Origin: Ampullaceana balthica
Lineage: Eukaryota; Mollusca; Gastropoda; Lymnaeidae
Reading direction: 5' to 3'
Assembly: GCA_944989445.1 (NCBI GenBank)
Contig: CALYLW010000057.1
Coordinates: 1,286,984-1,350,983, forward strand
DNA length: 64,000 nt
The notes below the pieces were generated by a model. The model did not search any database. It saw only the letters and a list, made by a program, of their open reading frames with translations, and was not told the origin of the DNA. The translations under genes and the position numbers were made by a program. This document shows positions 37,384 to 47,629 of the stretch, piece after piece (positions within the stretch are counted from its first letter, which is position 1; each line of letters opens with the position of its first letter).

Positions 37384-37570
37384 CCACAGGTAGGTTCATG
37401 AGTGATTTCGAAGACTGCTTACCTTCAGAATTAGTCCAATTTTCAGAACTGGACTAATTCTGAAGGTAAGCAGTCTTCGAAATCACTCATGAACATACCT
37501 GTGGAAGAGGTAGGTTCATGAGTGATTTCGAATACTGCTTACCTTCAGAATTAGTCCAATTTTCAGAACT
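37384..37570. repeat. 57-bp segment in plus/minus/plus arrangement
   Basis: CTTCCACAGGTAGGTTCATG through GAATTAGTCC (from 37383) is followed, after AATTTTCAGAACT, by its reverse complement (to 37507, one mismatch), then a third, direct copy from 37507. The first two can form a long hairpin. Confidence 0.9.
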
Positions 37571-38647
37571 CTTAAAAAGTTATTGTCCATCCCCAGGCTC
37601 AGAGTAAGGAAAATGAATTAGCACAAAGCGAAACTAAAAAAACTTGCACAGAGCTAAAAATTGTGCTGCTTTTGAATGAGGTATATTTCACACAGTCCTT
37701 TACAAATGTACACATCGCACTTCGCATCTATCTTTCAATGATGACATCAAACTGCAGCTGAGAGCGATCCTTTTCAAAGTTGAAAAGAATATATAATGAG
37801 TTAGAATTTGCATGGGACGAAAAGGGCTGAATATGCTCTCTCTAATGAGCATTGAAAAGGAACTTGTAAGCTTACTCAGCTTTATTGACTTAATTGAAAA
37901 CTTCGCCATTTGAAAAATTCGCAAACGAAAGTTGTAGGTTGAAATAATAATCAAACATATTTTTCAATAATTTTTGTTATTTCAAATAGAGAAAAGAATT
38001 CGTTGCCTAATGAATTTTTTTTTAATACGAAATAACGCGTAATACTATTCTTTACGGGGGCGCGTTCGTAAGCACTAAACAGCGTAAGTCGGGATGGGAC
38101 CGTCGTAACCGGAAGACTACCTGTATATAAACATGCATATCTATGCTTTCACGCCTTTAATAAATATATATAAAAAATATTAACTCAAAGACATTGAAAT
38201 CATAATTTTCCTCAAGAAAAACATCAACAAAGAAAATAAAAATCGTATCCCCCCCCCACTGTGGTGGAGGGAGTCGTGAGGTGGGATTCGTTCATGATGT
38301 CGGTGTGTCCAAGCCCAAATGGCTTTATATCTTTTAAAACAAAAGACACTGCCTCTTTCATTTTAAAATAAGAATTTTCGCGTTTAACGTATTTCATTGT
38401 ACTTCTTAATTTCTTTCTAGATTAAAAAATTTGCCATCTTTTGTTTTCTGACATAAAATCGTACACAGTAAAATTTTAGGCTCGGGTGTCACCCCCTGAT
38501 GGGTGTCACCCGGGGCGGCCCGCCCCCCCCCGCCCCCCCCTAGTGACGCCACTGCTTACGTGGACATATAAATTTGATTTTATCCCAGAATTTCCCAGTC
38601 TCACGTGAAGATAATAAAAATGTAGCTAATTTTCCCGGATAAGTAGT

Positions 38648-38926
38648 TTAAGTGGGACGCGGTGGTCGAGTGGCAGCACGCTCGACTGGCGTACCGTTGG
38701 TCACGGGTTCGAATCCATGTGAAGGCAAGGATTTGTTCCCGGGGCCTAGGGCGTCCCTGAGTCACCCAGCTCCGAATGGGTACCTAACACTTGTTAGGCG
38801 GCTGGGTAATGCGTGGAACCCACTAAGCCGTGGCCTGTGAGCGCTGCATCACTTGCCAGTAGATCATCTCTCATGGACGCAATTATCTTCTGCATAGAAG
38901 GAGCGTCTGTATAGATAAGATAAGAT
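38648..38926 (+). mobile_element. tRNA-derived SINE (type A), near full length
   Basis: The head has box A TGGTCGAGTGG and box B GGTTCGAATCC. The body carries GGCGTCCCTGAGTCACCCAG and GAATGGGTACCTAACACTTG. The 3' end has ATTATCTTCTGCATAGAAGG, CGTCTGTATA and the tail GATAAGATAAGATAGAT. That 3' end is shared with the LINE at 48400-48447, so this family probably uses that LINE's reverse transcriptase. Confidence 0.85.
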
Positions 38927-40410
38927 AGATGAGTAGCGAAACTAACACAATGCTGTATCATCTGGGGATATCTGTGGAAACTTATTCTAGACATTGAGGA
39001 TTTTGTACAAGGAAAAGTGGTAGCGATTGCAAAAGATAACATTAACTTCCGGGTTACATTATTTGTTTCTGTTTTATTGGTAGACTATAATACTATAATG
39101 TGGAAAATTGAATGAAAGATATCAGCGTTAGAGTTGCTAGCGAAAATATGCCTTGTAAACTATATTTAGTGCTATTCATATTTATTTATAATGAAATAAC
39201 GGAAGCGAATGTACGTCTTGTTTGCCCAAGACCAATAAGCCCACGATCTGATGAAGAATCTGTAACTTATATGGTTAGTAAAAGACTTAGGCTTAGGCGT
39301 CTTAGAACTTAGAAGGCTTGAAAATTAAAAATAAAAAGGCAAGCGTTATTATCACGCCAATCTCAATCACGGTTTTGACAGTGCAAATAACGTCCAACAT
39401 TATCCGCACGGTAAACCGTGAGAATGATGCCAAACGATATCTAAATTCCTTATACTTATACTGCTTATTATTTATGTAGCATTGCTTTGCTAATTGACAT
39501 TGTTTGATTTGGACTTGGAGGGTCGGGTAGGGCCTACATTGCCTACAATACAACAATAATTAGCCTAAATTGTCATTTAATCGTCTTCTGATTGACTGGA
39601 ATCTTATATATAATATTTGTATCAATTTTAGTTTTAGCAAGAATCTGGTGCGGACCTGCATGCTGCATACCGTTAGTTAATGATTAATCATTGATTAATT
39701 AATTATTAATACTATGGACTATGGATTTAGCTGTTATAAAACTATTAAAACTATTATTAACTGTTCCAGTGCACTCAACTTTGTATTTTTATTCTATATA
39801 TTATGAAGTACCTTTTTTTTAATACTTTATTAACTTTCATTCATAATTGGACGAAACTCTGTAATTAAGAAGCTAATTATTATTATTCCCATTAATAACT
39901 AGCATCGTACCTGTGGTCATCATAAATCCATTAAGTTAATTTAATTTAAAGCATGCAAAATTGAAAGACAATTATATTGGTATAGCATAAAAATTTTAAA
40001 GTGAGAGTCTGTAACAGTCACTAACAGAATAGATAAGACAATAAGACAGGCATTGGGGGGTGGATAATAAAATGTTTCTGGAAATGAGCCTGCTTGAGTA
40101 TTTGCAAGCATCCTCGCTGTGGTTGTAAAACAAACAAAAAAAGTAAGACGGTCCTAGGATGCGATCCGCTTACCAATAATGCACTAAGGTTAGACTAACT
40201 AGTTATTTTAAAATTATAAGTAATTATCATTTATTGGACACCAATCAATTTTTATGGCAGTGCTACTTTAAAATTTCAGTAATCATGAAATTTTAATTAG
40301 TATTAGCATATAGATTAAACATTTAGCCTAAATCGAGTGATATCGGCTATTATTTTGTATACACCGGGCGCGGTTTTTTTCAACGTGATCAGCCGGTAGA
40401 AAACGCATGT
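38927..40410. other. No gene found
   Basis: AT-rich spacer; TAATTAATTATTAATA-type low complexity near 39690. Short frames (for example 39112-39312 and the minus frame 39302-39556) show no domain. Confidence 0.35.
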
Positions 40411-40556
40411 GCGACGACCCTTGCGGATAATACTCGGCATTATCCCCACGGCCAAAACTATGCCAATAATCACTTCGAAATAAAAAAGGCAAATTAACAT
40501 TTACCACTTCTGACTCTTTTAATGCTACAATTAAAATGCATTATACTATACACAGT
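40411..40556 (-). repeat. Dispersed repeat carrying one ancestral-like satellite monomer
   Basis: The reverse complement reads TGTAACTGTGTATAGTATAA then TGCATTTTAATTGTAGCATT, matching the right border of the 4.8-kb satellite, where the same TGCATTTTAATTGTAGC follows. A hydrophobic frame (EVIIGIVLAVGIMPSII) is also partly conserved in the 33-kb copy (EVIISMVVVLGIMPSI), so a former exon is conceivable but unproven. Confidence 0.6.
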
Positions 40557-40916
40557 TACAATGTAGAAATACAGTATTAAACTCCTTACTTTGATTAGTA
40601 AAACCCCCAAAACATAATATATAGGCCTAGTTAAAAAGCACAAGTTTTCCATACCAGTCCACTACTACTACTATTTATTCTTGGCCTAATTATTACCATT
40701 TGCTCAGAAAATGCTTGGCGTATTACCTTCACCTGTTATCTGTTACGAGTTATAGTTTTATCATTATCATATATATATTTACGCTCAATTATGTAGCCTA
40801 ACGCTAAGGGACATCACTCTGCTTTTTTTTAAAAATTGGATAATCATTTTGATTTCCAGATTAACATTAAACACCCTCCACACTATTATTAATAATTGAA
40901 CAATTTCATGCGGACG

Positions 40917-41225
40917 TTCGATAAGAGTTATTTTTGGTGCAGTAATTTGGTGCGCTGCTTTCTAAAGTTACTTTAAAAATCGTGTGGTGATTAGAACTGT
41001 AAAAAAATATTATATACATACTTTGTGTACATTTCAGGAATATTTCGTATTTATCATATAAGGATACTTTACTTAAGCTTTTGCAATAAAAAAAACAAAA
41101 AAACTCTATTATAAAATACTTTGTGTACATTTAAGAACATTTAATATTACGTATTTATCATACAAGGACAAGTTAGTTGGGCTTTTGAAAAAGGTGGGCG
41201 CCCTTAAAAAAGGGGGCGCCCAAGG
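40917..41225 (-). mobile_element. Dispersed repeat family A, inverted fragment
   Basis: GTAATTTGGTGCGCTGCTTT, then TACTTTGTGTACATTT, then CGTATTTATCATACAAGGAC and AAGGTGGGCGCC are family A modules, in rearranged order and mostly reverse complement. Confidence 0.5.
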
Positions 41226-41419
41226 CGCCACAGCACAAACTAGTATATATATATGTTATATATAACCTAGCCTATATTGTTTATATATTAATATAAGATA
41301 CATTGTTAGTAGTCATGTTTTATGAAAACATTACTCATTACAGCCTGATAAAGGACAAAGCTTATTCTTATTCAATAAACTAATTTCCATACTACTTTAT
41401 GCAAATAGGGATTAGTTCC

Positions 41420-41628
41420 TGGTGCAAAGGGTTCCCTGAGTCCACCCAGCTCTGAATTGGTACCTGACACTTGTTAGGGAAACAAAAGGAGCTGGGAATA
41501 GCATGGTCCCTCATAGCCGTTGCCTGTAAAGGCTGCGTCACTTGCCAATACATTCCTAAAAGAACGTAGGACACCTTAATCTTCTGTATAGAAGGAGCTT
41601 CTGAATAGATAAGACAAGACAAATAACT
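41420..41628 (+). mobile_element. SINE type A, 5'-truncated
   Basis: CTGAGTCCACCCAGCTCTGA, GGTACCTGACACTTGTTAGG and TTAATCTTCTGTATAGAAGG with an AGATAAGACAAGACAA tail match the SINE at 38648. The tRNA head is missing or unrecognisable. Confidence 0.75.
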
Positions 41629-41772
41629 TAAAGAATAAATGCCATCATTATCTTTACTAGACTCAAAGCTCTTGTGACAAAGCTGACGGAACTTCCAAAG
41701 AGGATATACTGGATATTTCCCCAGGACTCTTCACTGTTAGATTTGAAGAAACAAGATTCCATCCAGGTAATA

Positions 41773-42978
41773 CATTACAGGCAATGTGGGGCAGTAATAG
41801 AGGCAATGTGGGGGCAGTAATAGAGGCAAAGTGGGGCAGTAATAGAGGCAATGTGGGGCAGTAATAGAGGCAATGTGGGGGCAGTAATAGAGGCAATGTG
41901 GGGCAGTAATAGAGGCAATGTGGGGGCAGTAATAGAGGCAATGTGGGGCAGTGATAGAGGCAATGTGGGGCAGTGATAGAGGCAATGTGGGGGCAGTGAT
42001 AGAGGCAATGTGGGGAAGTAATAGAGGCAATGTGGGGCAGTAATAGAGGCAATGTGGGGGCAGTAATAGAGGCAATGTGGGGGCAGTAATAGAGGCAATG
42101 TGGGGCAGTAATAGAGGCAATGTGGGGGCAGTAATAGAGGCAATGTGGGGGCAGTAATAGAGGCAATGTGGGGCAGTAATAGAGGCAATGTGGGGCAGTA
42201 ATAGAGACAATGTGGGGCAGTAACAGAGGCAATGTGGGGGCAGTAACAGAGGCAATGTGGGGGCAGTAACAGAGGCAATGTGGGGGCAGTAATAGAGGCA
42301 ATGTGGGGCAGTAATAGAGGCAATGTGGGGGCAGTAATAGAGGCAATGTGGGGGCAGTAATAGAGGCAATGTGGGGCAGTAATAGAGGCAATGTGGGGGC
42401 AGTAATAGAGGCAATGTGGGGGCAGTAATAGAGGCAATGTGGGGCAGTAATAGAGGCAATGTGGGGCAGTAATAGAGGCAGTGTGGGGGCAGTAATAGAG
42501 GCAGTGTGGGGCAGTAATAGAGGCAGTGTGGGGCAGTAAAAGAGGCAGTGTGGGGCAGTAAAAGAGGCAATGTGGGGCAGTAATAGAGGCAATGTGGGGC
42601 AGTAATAGAGGCAATTTGGGGCAGTAATAGAGGCAATGTGGGGGCAGTAATAGAGGCAATGTGGGGGCAGTAATAGAGGCAATGTGGGGCAGTAATAGAG
42701 GCAATGTGGGGCAGTAATAGAGGCAATGTGGGGCAGTAATAGAGGCAATGTGGGGCAGTAATAGAGGCAATGTGGGGCAGTAATAGAGGCAATGTGGGGA
42801 AGTAATAGAGGCAATGTGGGGCAGTAATAGAGGTAATGTGGGGCAGTAATAGAGGCAATGTGGGGCAGTAATAGAGGCAATGTGGGGCAGTGATAGAGGC
42901 AATGTGGGGCAGTGATAGAGGCAATGTGGGGGCAGTAATAGAGGCAATGTAGGGCAGTAATAGAGGCAATGTGGTGCA
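41773..42978. repeat. 22/23-bp minisatellite, about 54 copies
   Basis: GGGGCAGTAATAGAGGCAAT plus GT repeats; units with one extra G alternate with the basic unit. Three minus-strand frames of about 390-420 residues (Leu/Pro/Cys/Tyr repeats) exist only because the array lacks stops there. It starts about 150 bp upstream of the first recognised exon of the glycoprotein gene. Confidence 0.95.
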
Positions 42979-43124
42979 GTGCCTTTTTTTTATCACTTTC
43001 TAATCTTTTAAATAATTGCTTTCAAAATCCTCTAATATAATAGCCATAAATTATTACATTGCTTTAAAATAAAATTGTTTTTTCCACTTTGTCAAATGTC
43101 CTCTTGCTTGCCTTGTTTATTTAG

Positions 43125-43294
43125 GTTCACCTTTCCGCATTTTATTGGTGGGCTCTGCTCAGCATAAAAGTTTGAAGCCTTCCAACGGAACAAATTTCAC
43201 AGTTCCGAATGAAGCCAGCAAGCAGAGCTGTCTACTACTTGACCACATCCCTCATAATAACCAGGCTGTCATCTCTCAGGAGTGTATGCTGAAA
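43125..43294 (+). CDS. Glycoprotein gene, exon 1 of the visible set
   Basis: The acceptor TTGTTTATTTAG precedes and the donor AAA/GTAAGT follows. It encodes SPFRILLVGSAQHK, SNGTNFTVPNEASKQSC and a second Cys in SQECMLK. The first two bases complete a codon from an earlier exon that I could not find, so this is not the start of the gene. It ends in phase 0. The G/T-rich leader suggests mature extracellular sequence. Confidence 0.7.
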
Positions 43295-43613
43295 GTAAGT
43301 CTTTACTTTGCAAATGTAAGGTTCACAGAACACTTTACAACATTTGCAAGTATGATATGTTATTAATATATTTGTACTTAACAGTTAAAATTAACATTTT
43401 CTTGACTTGATGTATCATCTTTTTTTTTCTTATTCATTGATGATTATGATTAATTTTATTTACAATTATAAAAGTTACTTGAAAGAAAAATTAGTTGCCG
43501 AATGCGTGAGTGTCATGTGTAAATTTATAGTTCACTTCTTACTTGTGATTGATTTTAGCTAATTCACTAATGTGGGCACAACATTAAGCTATTACCTAAC
43601 TTTGTCATCACAG

Positions 43614-43731
43614 GGGAATGAATATCCGCTTGGTGTCTGCAATGGTAGCACCTACTACGTGACCATTTACGTGCCAGACCTGGCCTGTGATGACTGCACA
43701 CTAGTGCTGCAGCAGATAACCCCTAGCCCAG
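43614..43731 (+). CDS. Glycoprotein gene, exon 2
   Basis: Between TTTGTCATCACAG and CAG/GTATTG. It encodes GNEYPLGVCNGSTYYVTIYV and PDLACDDCTLVLQQITPSP with three cysteines and one sequon. It ends with one base of a Gly codon finished by exon 3. Confidence 0.8.
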
Positions 43732-44075
43732 GTATTGTTATCAAGTGTCCACCAAACTCAAAGAAACCCATTATAGAAATGTCAACACTGTTAGGGATGA
43801 TAATCAGAAAAATATTCTTTATAGTCATCTTAATGGTTCCTTTGGCTAAAAGTTATGAAACGTTGATATCTCCCTATTTGAGGTGGAACCACTTCTCTTG
43901 TATGTTGTTTTCTCAGGACTCTGAAATAATACTGCTACATTATGTGGGCTGTATGATTCAATGAAATATTTTAGTATCTCTTATTTAATGAATTGTGTGC
44001 CTACACAGGACAACATGCTCTCCAACTCCTTTCCCAATGCTGACCATCGGCCTCCATACTCACCATGCTCGCATC

Positions 44076-44252
44076 CAATGTTCCCTTTAAGATGCGCGGC
44101 CACACAGATATCTGACGCATGCCACGCAGCAGTTTAGACTTACCGCGCAGCAAATTTAGTAAAATATTGCACAAAAAATGGACGCTGTGCAACTTTGCAC
44201 ACGAGTTTTTTTTTATTTGCCCACTGACCAACGAAACTTAGAGGGAACATTG
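44076..44252 (+). mobile_element. hAT-type MITE, second CAATGTTCCCTTTAAG copy
   Basis: Starts CAATGTTCCCTTTAAGATGC and ends TTAGAGGGAACATTG. Flanks CTCGCATC (44068-44075) and CTCACATC (44253-44260) form an 8-bp duplication with one mismatch. Same family as 7068-7280. It sits at the left edge of the 33-bp array, in intron 2. Confidence 0.8.
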
Positions 44253-45857
44253 CTCACATCCCATACACAAAAATGTCATCTGACCATCACGTCCCGTACA
44301 CAAAAATATCCTCTGACCATTACATCCCGTACACAAAAATATAATCTGACCATTACATCCTGTACACAAAAATATCATCTGACCATTACATCCCATACAC
44401 AAAAATATCATCTGACCATTAGATCCCGTACACAAAAATATCAACTGATCATTACATCCCGTACAAAAAATATCATCTGACCATTACATCCCGTACACAA
44501 AAATATCAACTAACCATTACATCCCGTACACAAAAATTTCATCTGACCATTACATCCCATACACAAAAATATCATCTGACCATTACATCCCGTACACAAA
44601 AATATCAACTGATCATTACATCCCGTACAAAAAATATCATCTGACCATTACATCCCGTACACAAAAATATCAACTAACCATTACATCCCGTACACAAAAA
44701 TTTCATCTGACCATTACATCCCATACACAAAAATGTCATCGGACCATCACATCTTGTACACAAAAATGTCATCTGACCATCACATCTTGTACACAAAAAT
44801 GTAATCTGACCATCACATCTTGTACACAAAAATGTCATCTGATCATCACATCCCATACACAAAAATGTCATCTGACCATCACATCCCATACACAAAAATG
44901 TCATCTGACCATCACATCTTGTACACAAAAATGTCATCTGACCATCATATCTTGTACACAAAAATGTCATCTGACCATTACATCCCGTACACAAAAATAT
45001 CAACTAACCATTACATCCCGTACACAAAAATTTCATCTGACCATTTCATCCCATACACAAAAATGTCATCGGACCATCACATCTTGTACACAAAAATGTA
45101 ATCTGACCATCACATCTTTTACACAAAAATGTCATCTGACCATCACATCTTGTACACAAAAATGTCATCTGATCATCACATCCCATACACAAAAATGTCA
45201 TCTGACCATCACATCCCATACACAAAAATGTCATCTGACCATCACATCTTGTACACAAAAATGTCATCTGACCATCATATCTTGTACACAAAAATGTCAT
45301 CTGACCATCACATCCTATACACAAAAATGTCATCTGACCATCACATCCCATACACAAAAATGTCATCTGACCATCACATCCCATACACAAAAATGTCATC
45401 TGACCATCACATCCCATACACAAAAATGTCATCTGACCATCACATCCCATACACAAAAATGTCATCTGACCATCACATCCCATACACAAAAATGTCATCT
45501 GACCATCATATCTTGTACACAAAAATGTCATCTGACCATCACATCTTGTACACAAAAATGGCATCTGACCATCACATCCCACACATAAAAATGTCATCTG
45601 ACCATCACATCTTGTACACAAAATTGTCATTTGACCATCACATCTTGTACACAAAAATGTCATATGACCATCACATCTTGTACACAAAAATGTCATCTGA
45701 CCATCACATCCCATACACAAAAATGTCATCTGACCATCACATCCTATACACAAAAATGTCATCTGCCCATCACATCCCATACACAAAAATGCCATCTGAC
45801 CATCACATCCCACACACAAAAATGCCATCTGACCATCACATCCCACACACAAGCATA
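44253..45857. repeat. 33-bp minisatellite, about 48 copies
   Basis: CATCCCATACACAAAAATGT plus CATCTGACCATCA repeats with a 33-bp period. Variants (ATATCAACTGATC, CATCTTGTACAC) recur in blocks, for example 44430-44560 and 44600-44710. The period is eleven codons, so frames of about 270-280 residues open on both strands; the array lies inside an intron and is not coding. Confidence 0.95.
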
Positions 45858-45995
45858 GCAATAAAGTCTTTTTTTTTAGGGTGTGGGGAATTTAAAGTTA
45901 AAACTTTTAAAATGTTAATGAAATTTCAAAAAAATTCATTAATGATTACTTTTTCAATTAGAATGTTGTGAGATGCTTTTCAATCACTTATCTAG

Positions 45996-46086
45996 GAAAT
46001 AAGTTATGTGATGTGAGGCAGTTAAATGACACTGGCAATGCTACAGATTGTGTGATGTACACCAGCTGCTCCAGGGTCAAGATAAG
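45996..46086 (+). CDS. Glycoprotein gene, exon 3
   Basis: The acceptor TCACTTATCTAG precedes. It encodes NKLCDVRQLNDTGNATDCVM then YTSCSRVKI: three cysteines and two sequons. The donor ATAAG/GTAATC is the first unit of a 22-bp array that repeats this donor. Confidence 0.75.
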
Positions 46087-46270
46087 GTAATCACATTCAT
46101 TAAATAAGGTAATCACATTCATTAAATAAGGTAATCACATTCATTAAATAAGGTAATCACATTCATTAAATAAGGTAATCACATTCATTAAATAAGGTAA
46201 TCACATTCATTATATAATGTAATCACATTCATTAAATAAGGTAATCACATTCATTATATAATGTAATCAC
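46082..46270 (+). repeat. 22-bp minisatellite containing the intron 3 splice donor
   Basis: ATAAGGTAATCACATTCATT plus AA starts at the exon 3 end and recurs about eight times. Each unit recreates AAG/GTAATC, the sequence of the real exon-intron junction. Confidence 0.9.
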
Positions 46271-46421
46271 ATTCATCCATAATAACCTTAACTCCTAGGT
46301 TAGAGAATGTCTCACCAAATAATAAATGTAGCAGTTAACAACAATATAGTGCTTAATGTTTGTAGACTGTTCTATTTTGCTCATGAAAATAATCATTTTT
46401 TAAACATAATATTTAAAAATA

Positions 46422-46575
46422 CTGTATTTATCTCACAGGCGTATACCATGCACCTTCATTTTAAGAGGGAAATTTCAGGAAAAAATTTAACATTATATCG
46501 GCGTAAAACACGCATACATCATTTGCCCCCTATTTTCAAGGGGAAAAAGTGCATGTTATACGCCGATAAATACGG
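46422..46575. mobile_element. Small MITE with TA target duplication
   Basis: CTGTATTTATCTCACAGGCG at the left and GCCGATAAATACGG at the right are imperfect inverted ends (GCGTATA and TATACGC inside). TA flanks both sides (46420-46421 and 46576-46577), suggesting a Tc1/mariner-type insertion. The 142-residue frame across it is not credible. Confidence 0.55.
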
Positions 46576-46862
46576 TAATCATTTATCAATTCAGTTTACA
46601 AGCATATTTAAGAAGGTAGATCTCATGCAAACAGGTTTTATGTCTGAGCCTGACAAGACGTCACAAAACAACGAATGTTTCGGCAGAGAGCCATCTTCAA
46701 CGAACGAATGGACAAAAACAAATAAAACTAATTAAATGAAATAAAGATTTAATTTTTTATTTAGGATTAATTTTGATTAATACTTTTAGAAATTTTTGTT
46801 ACCTAAATTTGTTGGCTTACTCATCCTTATGTCAAAATGATTATTTGCATCGTTGCTCTTAG

Positions 46863-46962
46863 ACCCTCACCAGATGGTAGAAATAGAGATTTGACCTTTT
46901 GTTCCGACTACCTGGGAAACATACCTGGTGATTGGCCATACAGACCCCAAGATTTGTTCAAG
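46863..46962 (+). CDS. Glycoprotein gene, exon 4
   Basis: After TTGCTCTTAG, before AAG/GTGAGA. It encodes PSPDGRNRDLTFCSDYLGNI and PGDWPYRPQDLFK. The split Arg codon joins exon 3 exactly. Confidence 0.75.
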
Positions 46963-47107
46963 GTGAGAAACTTGAGGGCTCTGTGACAGTTGGATTACAT
47001 GTGACAACTTTGTGTGACGATGCAGTGTAAGAGAACATTGATGGTTTTCCCATTTTTCATGGTTTCAACTCATCCACCTAGGACGGTGATTAAATACTGA
47101 TTAAAAG

Positions 47108-47480
47108 GGGAAATAACAAGTGTGTAGGAGAAACAGAGCCGGTCTTAGGCCACTGCAACCTATGCAGCCGCAGTGGGCCCCGCGTTTTCATAGGCCCCGA
47201 CTACCTTAATTTTCAATTATTATCCCTATTAATTCCTTATCCCTACCCAAATTGGGCCCTGCACAATCCGTTTTGCAAATAGCCCCTCAATTGCTAAGAC
47301 CAGCCCTGAGGAGAAATAACAAGTGTGCAGGAGAAATAACAAGTGTGTAGGGAAAATTACAAGTGTAGGAGAAATAACAAGTGTGTAGGAGAAATAACAA
47401 GTGTGTAGGAGAAATAACAAGTGTGCAGGAGAAATAACAAGTGTGTAGGAGAAATAACAAGTGTGAAGGAGAAATAACAA
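47108..47480. repeat. 20-bp minisatellite, split by a MITE
   Basis: AGGAGAAATAACAAGTGTGT repeats about nine times at 47309-47480; one partial unit lies left of the MITE (47110-47133). The MITE inserted into this array. Confidence 0.85.
47134..47308 (+). mobile_element. hAT-type MITE, CAGGGCCGGTCTTAGG family, second copy
   Basis: CAGAGCCGGTCTTAGGCCAC to TTGCTAAGACCAGCCCTG. The duplication AGGAGAAA (47126-47133 and 47309-47316) is exact, although the target array itself contains this word. Confidence 0.8.
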
Positions 47481-47629
47481 GTTCTCACCAATGTATTTAT
47501 TATTGCTTGACCAGGGAGAAGAAAATACTTTTGTCAGTGAGAGGGTTGGCATTAATATTTGTGAGGATATTTTTGTCATCTTGTGTAGAAAGAAAACTAA
47601 CGTGTTTGTTGCCAGGAGGAGTGATTAAA

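Larger units (their letters stand above)
34833..37960 (+). pseudogene. ZMYM1-like hAT transposase, broken and interrupted
   Basis: The 5' end CTATGGCGGATTAAAAGG matches the start of the element at 51207. The frame at 34928-35182 gives VPCTAHSFNLVGKRAAGCPT and FFCLLQNLYTRLVASTHR, typical of the central domain of ZMYM1-type hAT proteins; remnants continue as LSDTRWSA and EEFLKEIEQLEVAILLEIWE to about 35440. A LINE fragment interrupts at about 35811-37375. The C-terminal dimerisation region follows at about 37735-37930 (ERSFSKLKRIYNELEF, SLMSIEKELV, FIDLIENFA) with stops and frameshifts. Dead. Its own 3' inverted end was not found. Confidence 0.7.
34379..38554. mobile_element. Composite hAT element with nested cargo
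   Basis: The left end CAGAGGCGTCACTAGGG pairs with the right end CCTAGTGACGCCACTG; both ends carry an inward GTGTCACCCGGGGCGG. Flanks are identical CTTACGTG (34371-34378 and 38555-38562), an exact hAT-type 8-bp duplication interrupting the second 280-bp copy. Cargo in order: MITE copy c inverted (34438-34825), a ZMYM1-like hAT transposase remnant (from 34833), a LINE RNase H fragment (35811-37375), more hAT transposase (37390-37960), then about 0.6 kb without coding sequence (37960-38554). No intact transposase, so it must have moved in trans. Confidence 0.8.

Noticed and set aside
41663..42996. Three overlapping minus-strand frames of 390-419 residues rich in Leu, Pro, Cys and Tyr
   Set aside because: All derive from the 22/23-bp array. 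They shift into each other at the variable G run and share no conserved flank.
45046..45971. Open frames of 271 and 280 residues on opposite strands with an 11-residue repeat
   Set aside because: Product of the 33-bp array, which lies between exons 2 and 3 of a gene with consistent splice phases.
46307..46735. 142-residue plus-strand frame
   Set aside because: Spans a TA-flanked MITE inside intron 3; no splice phase fit with the neighbouring exons.
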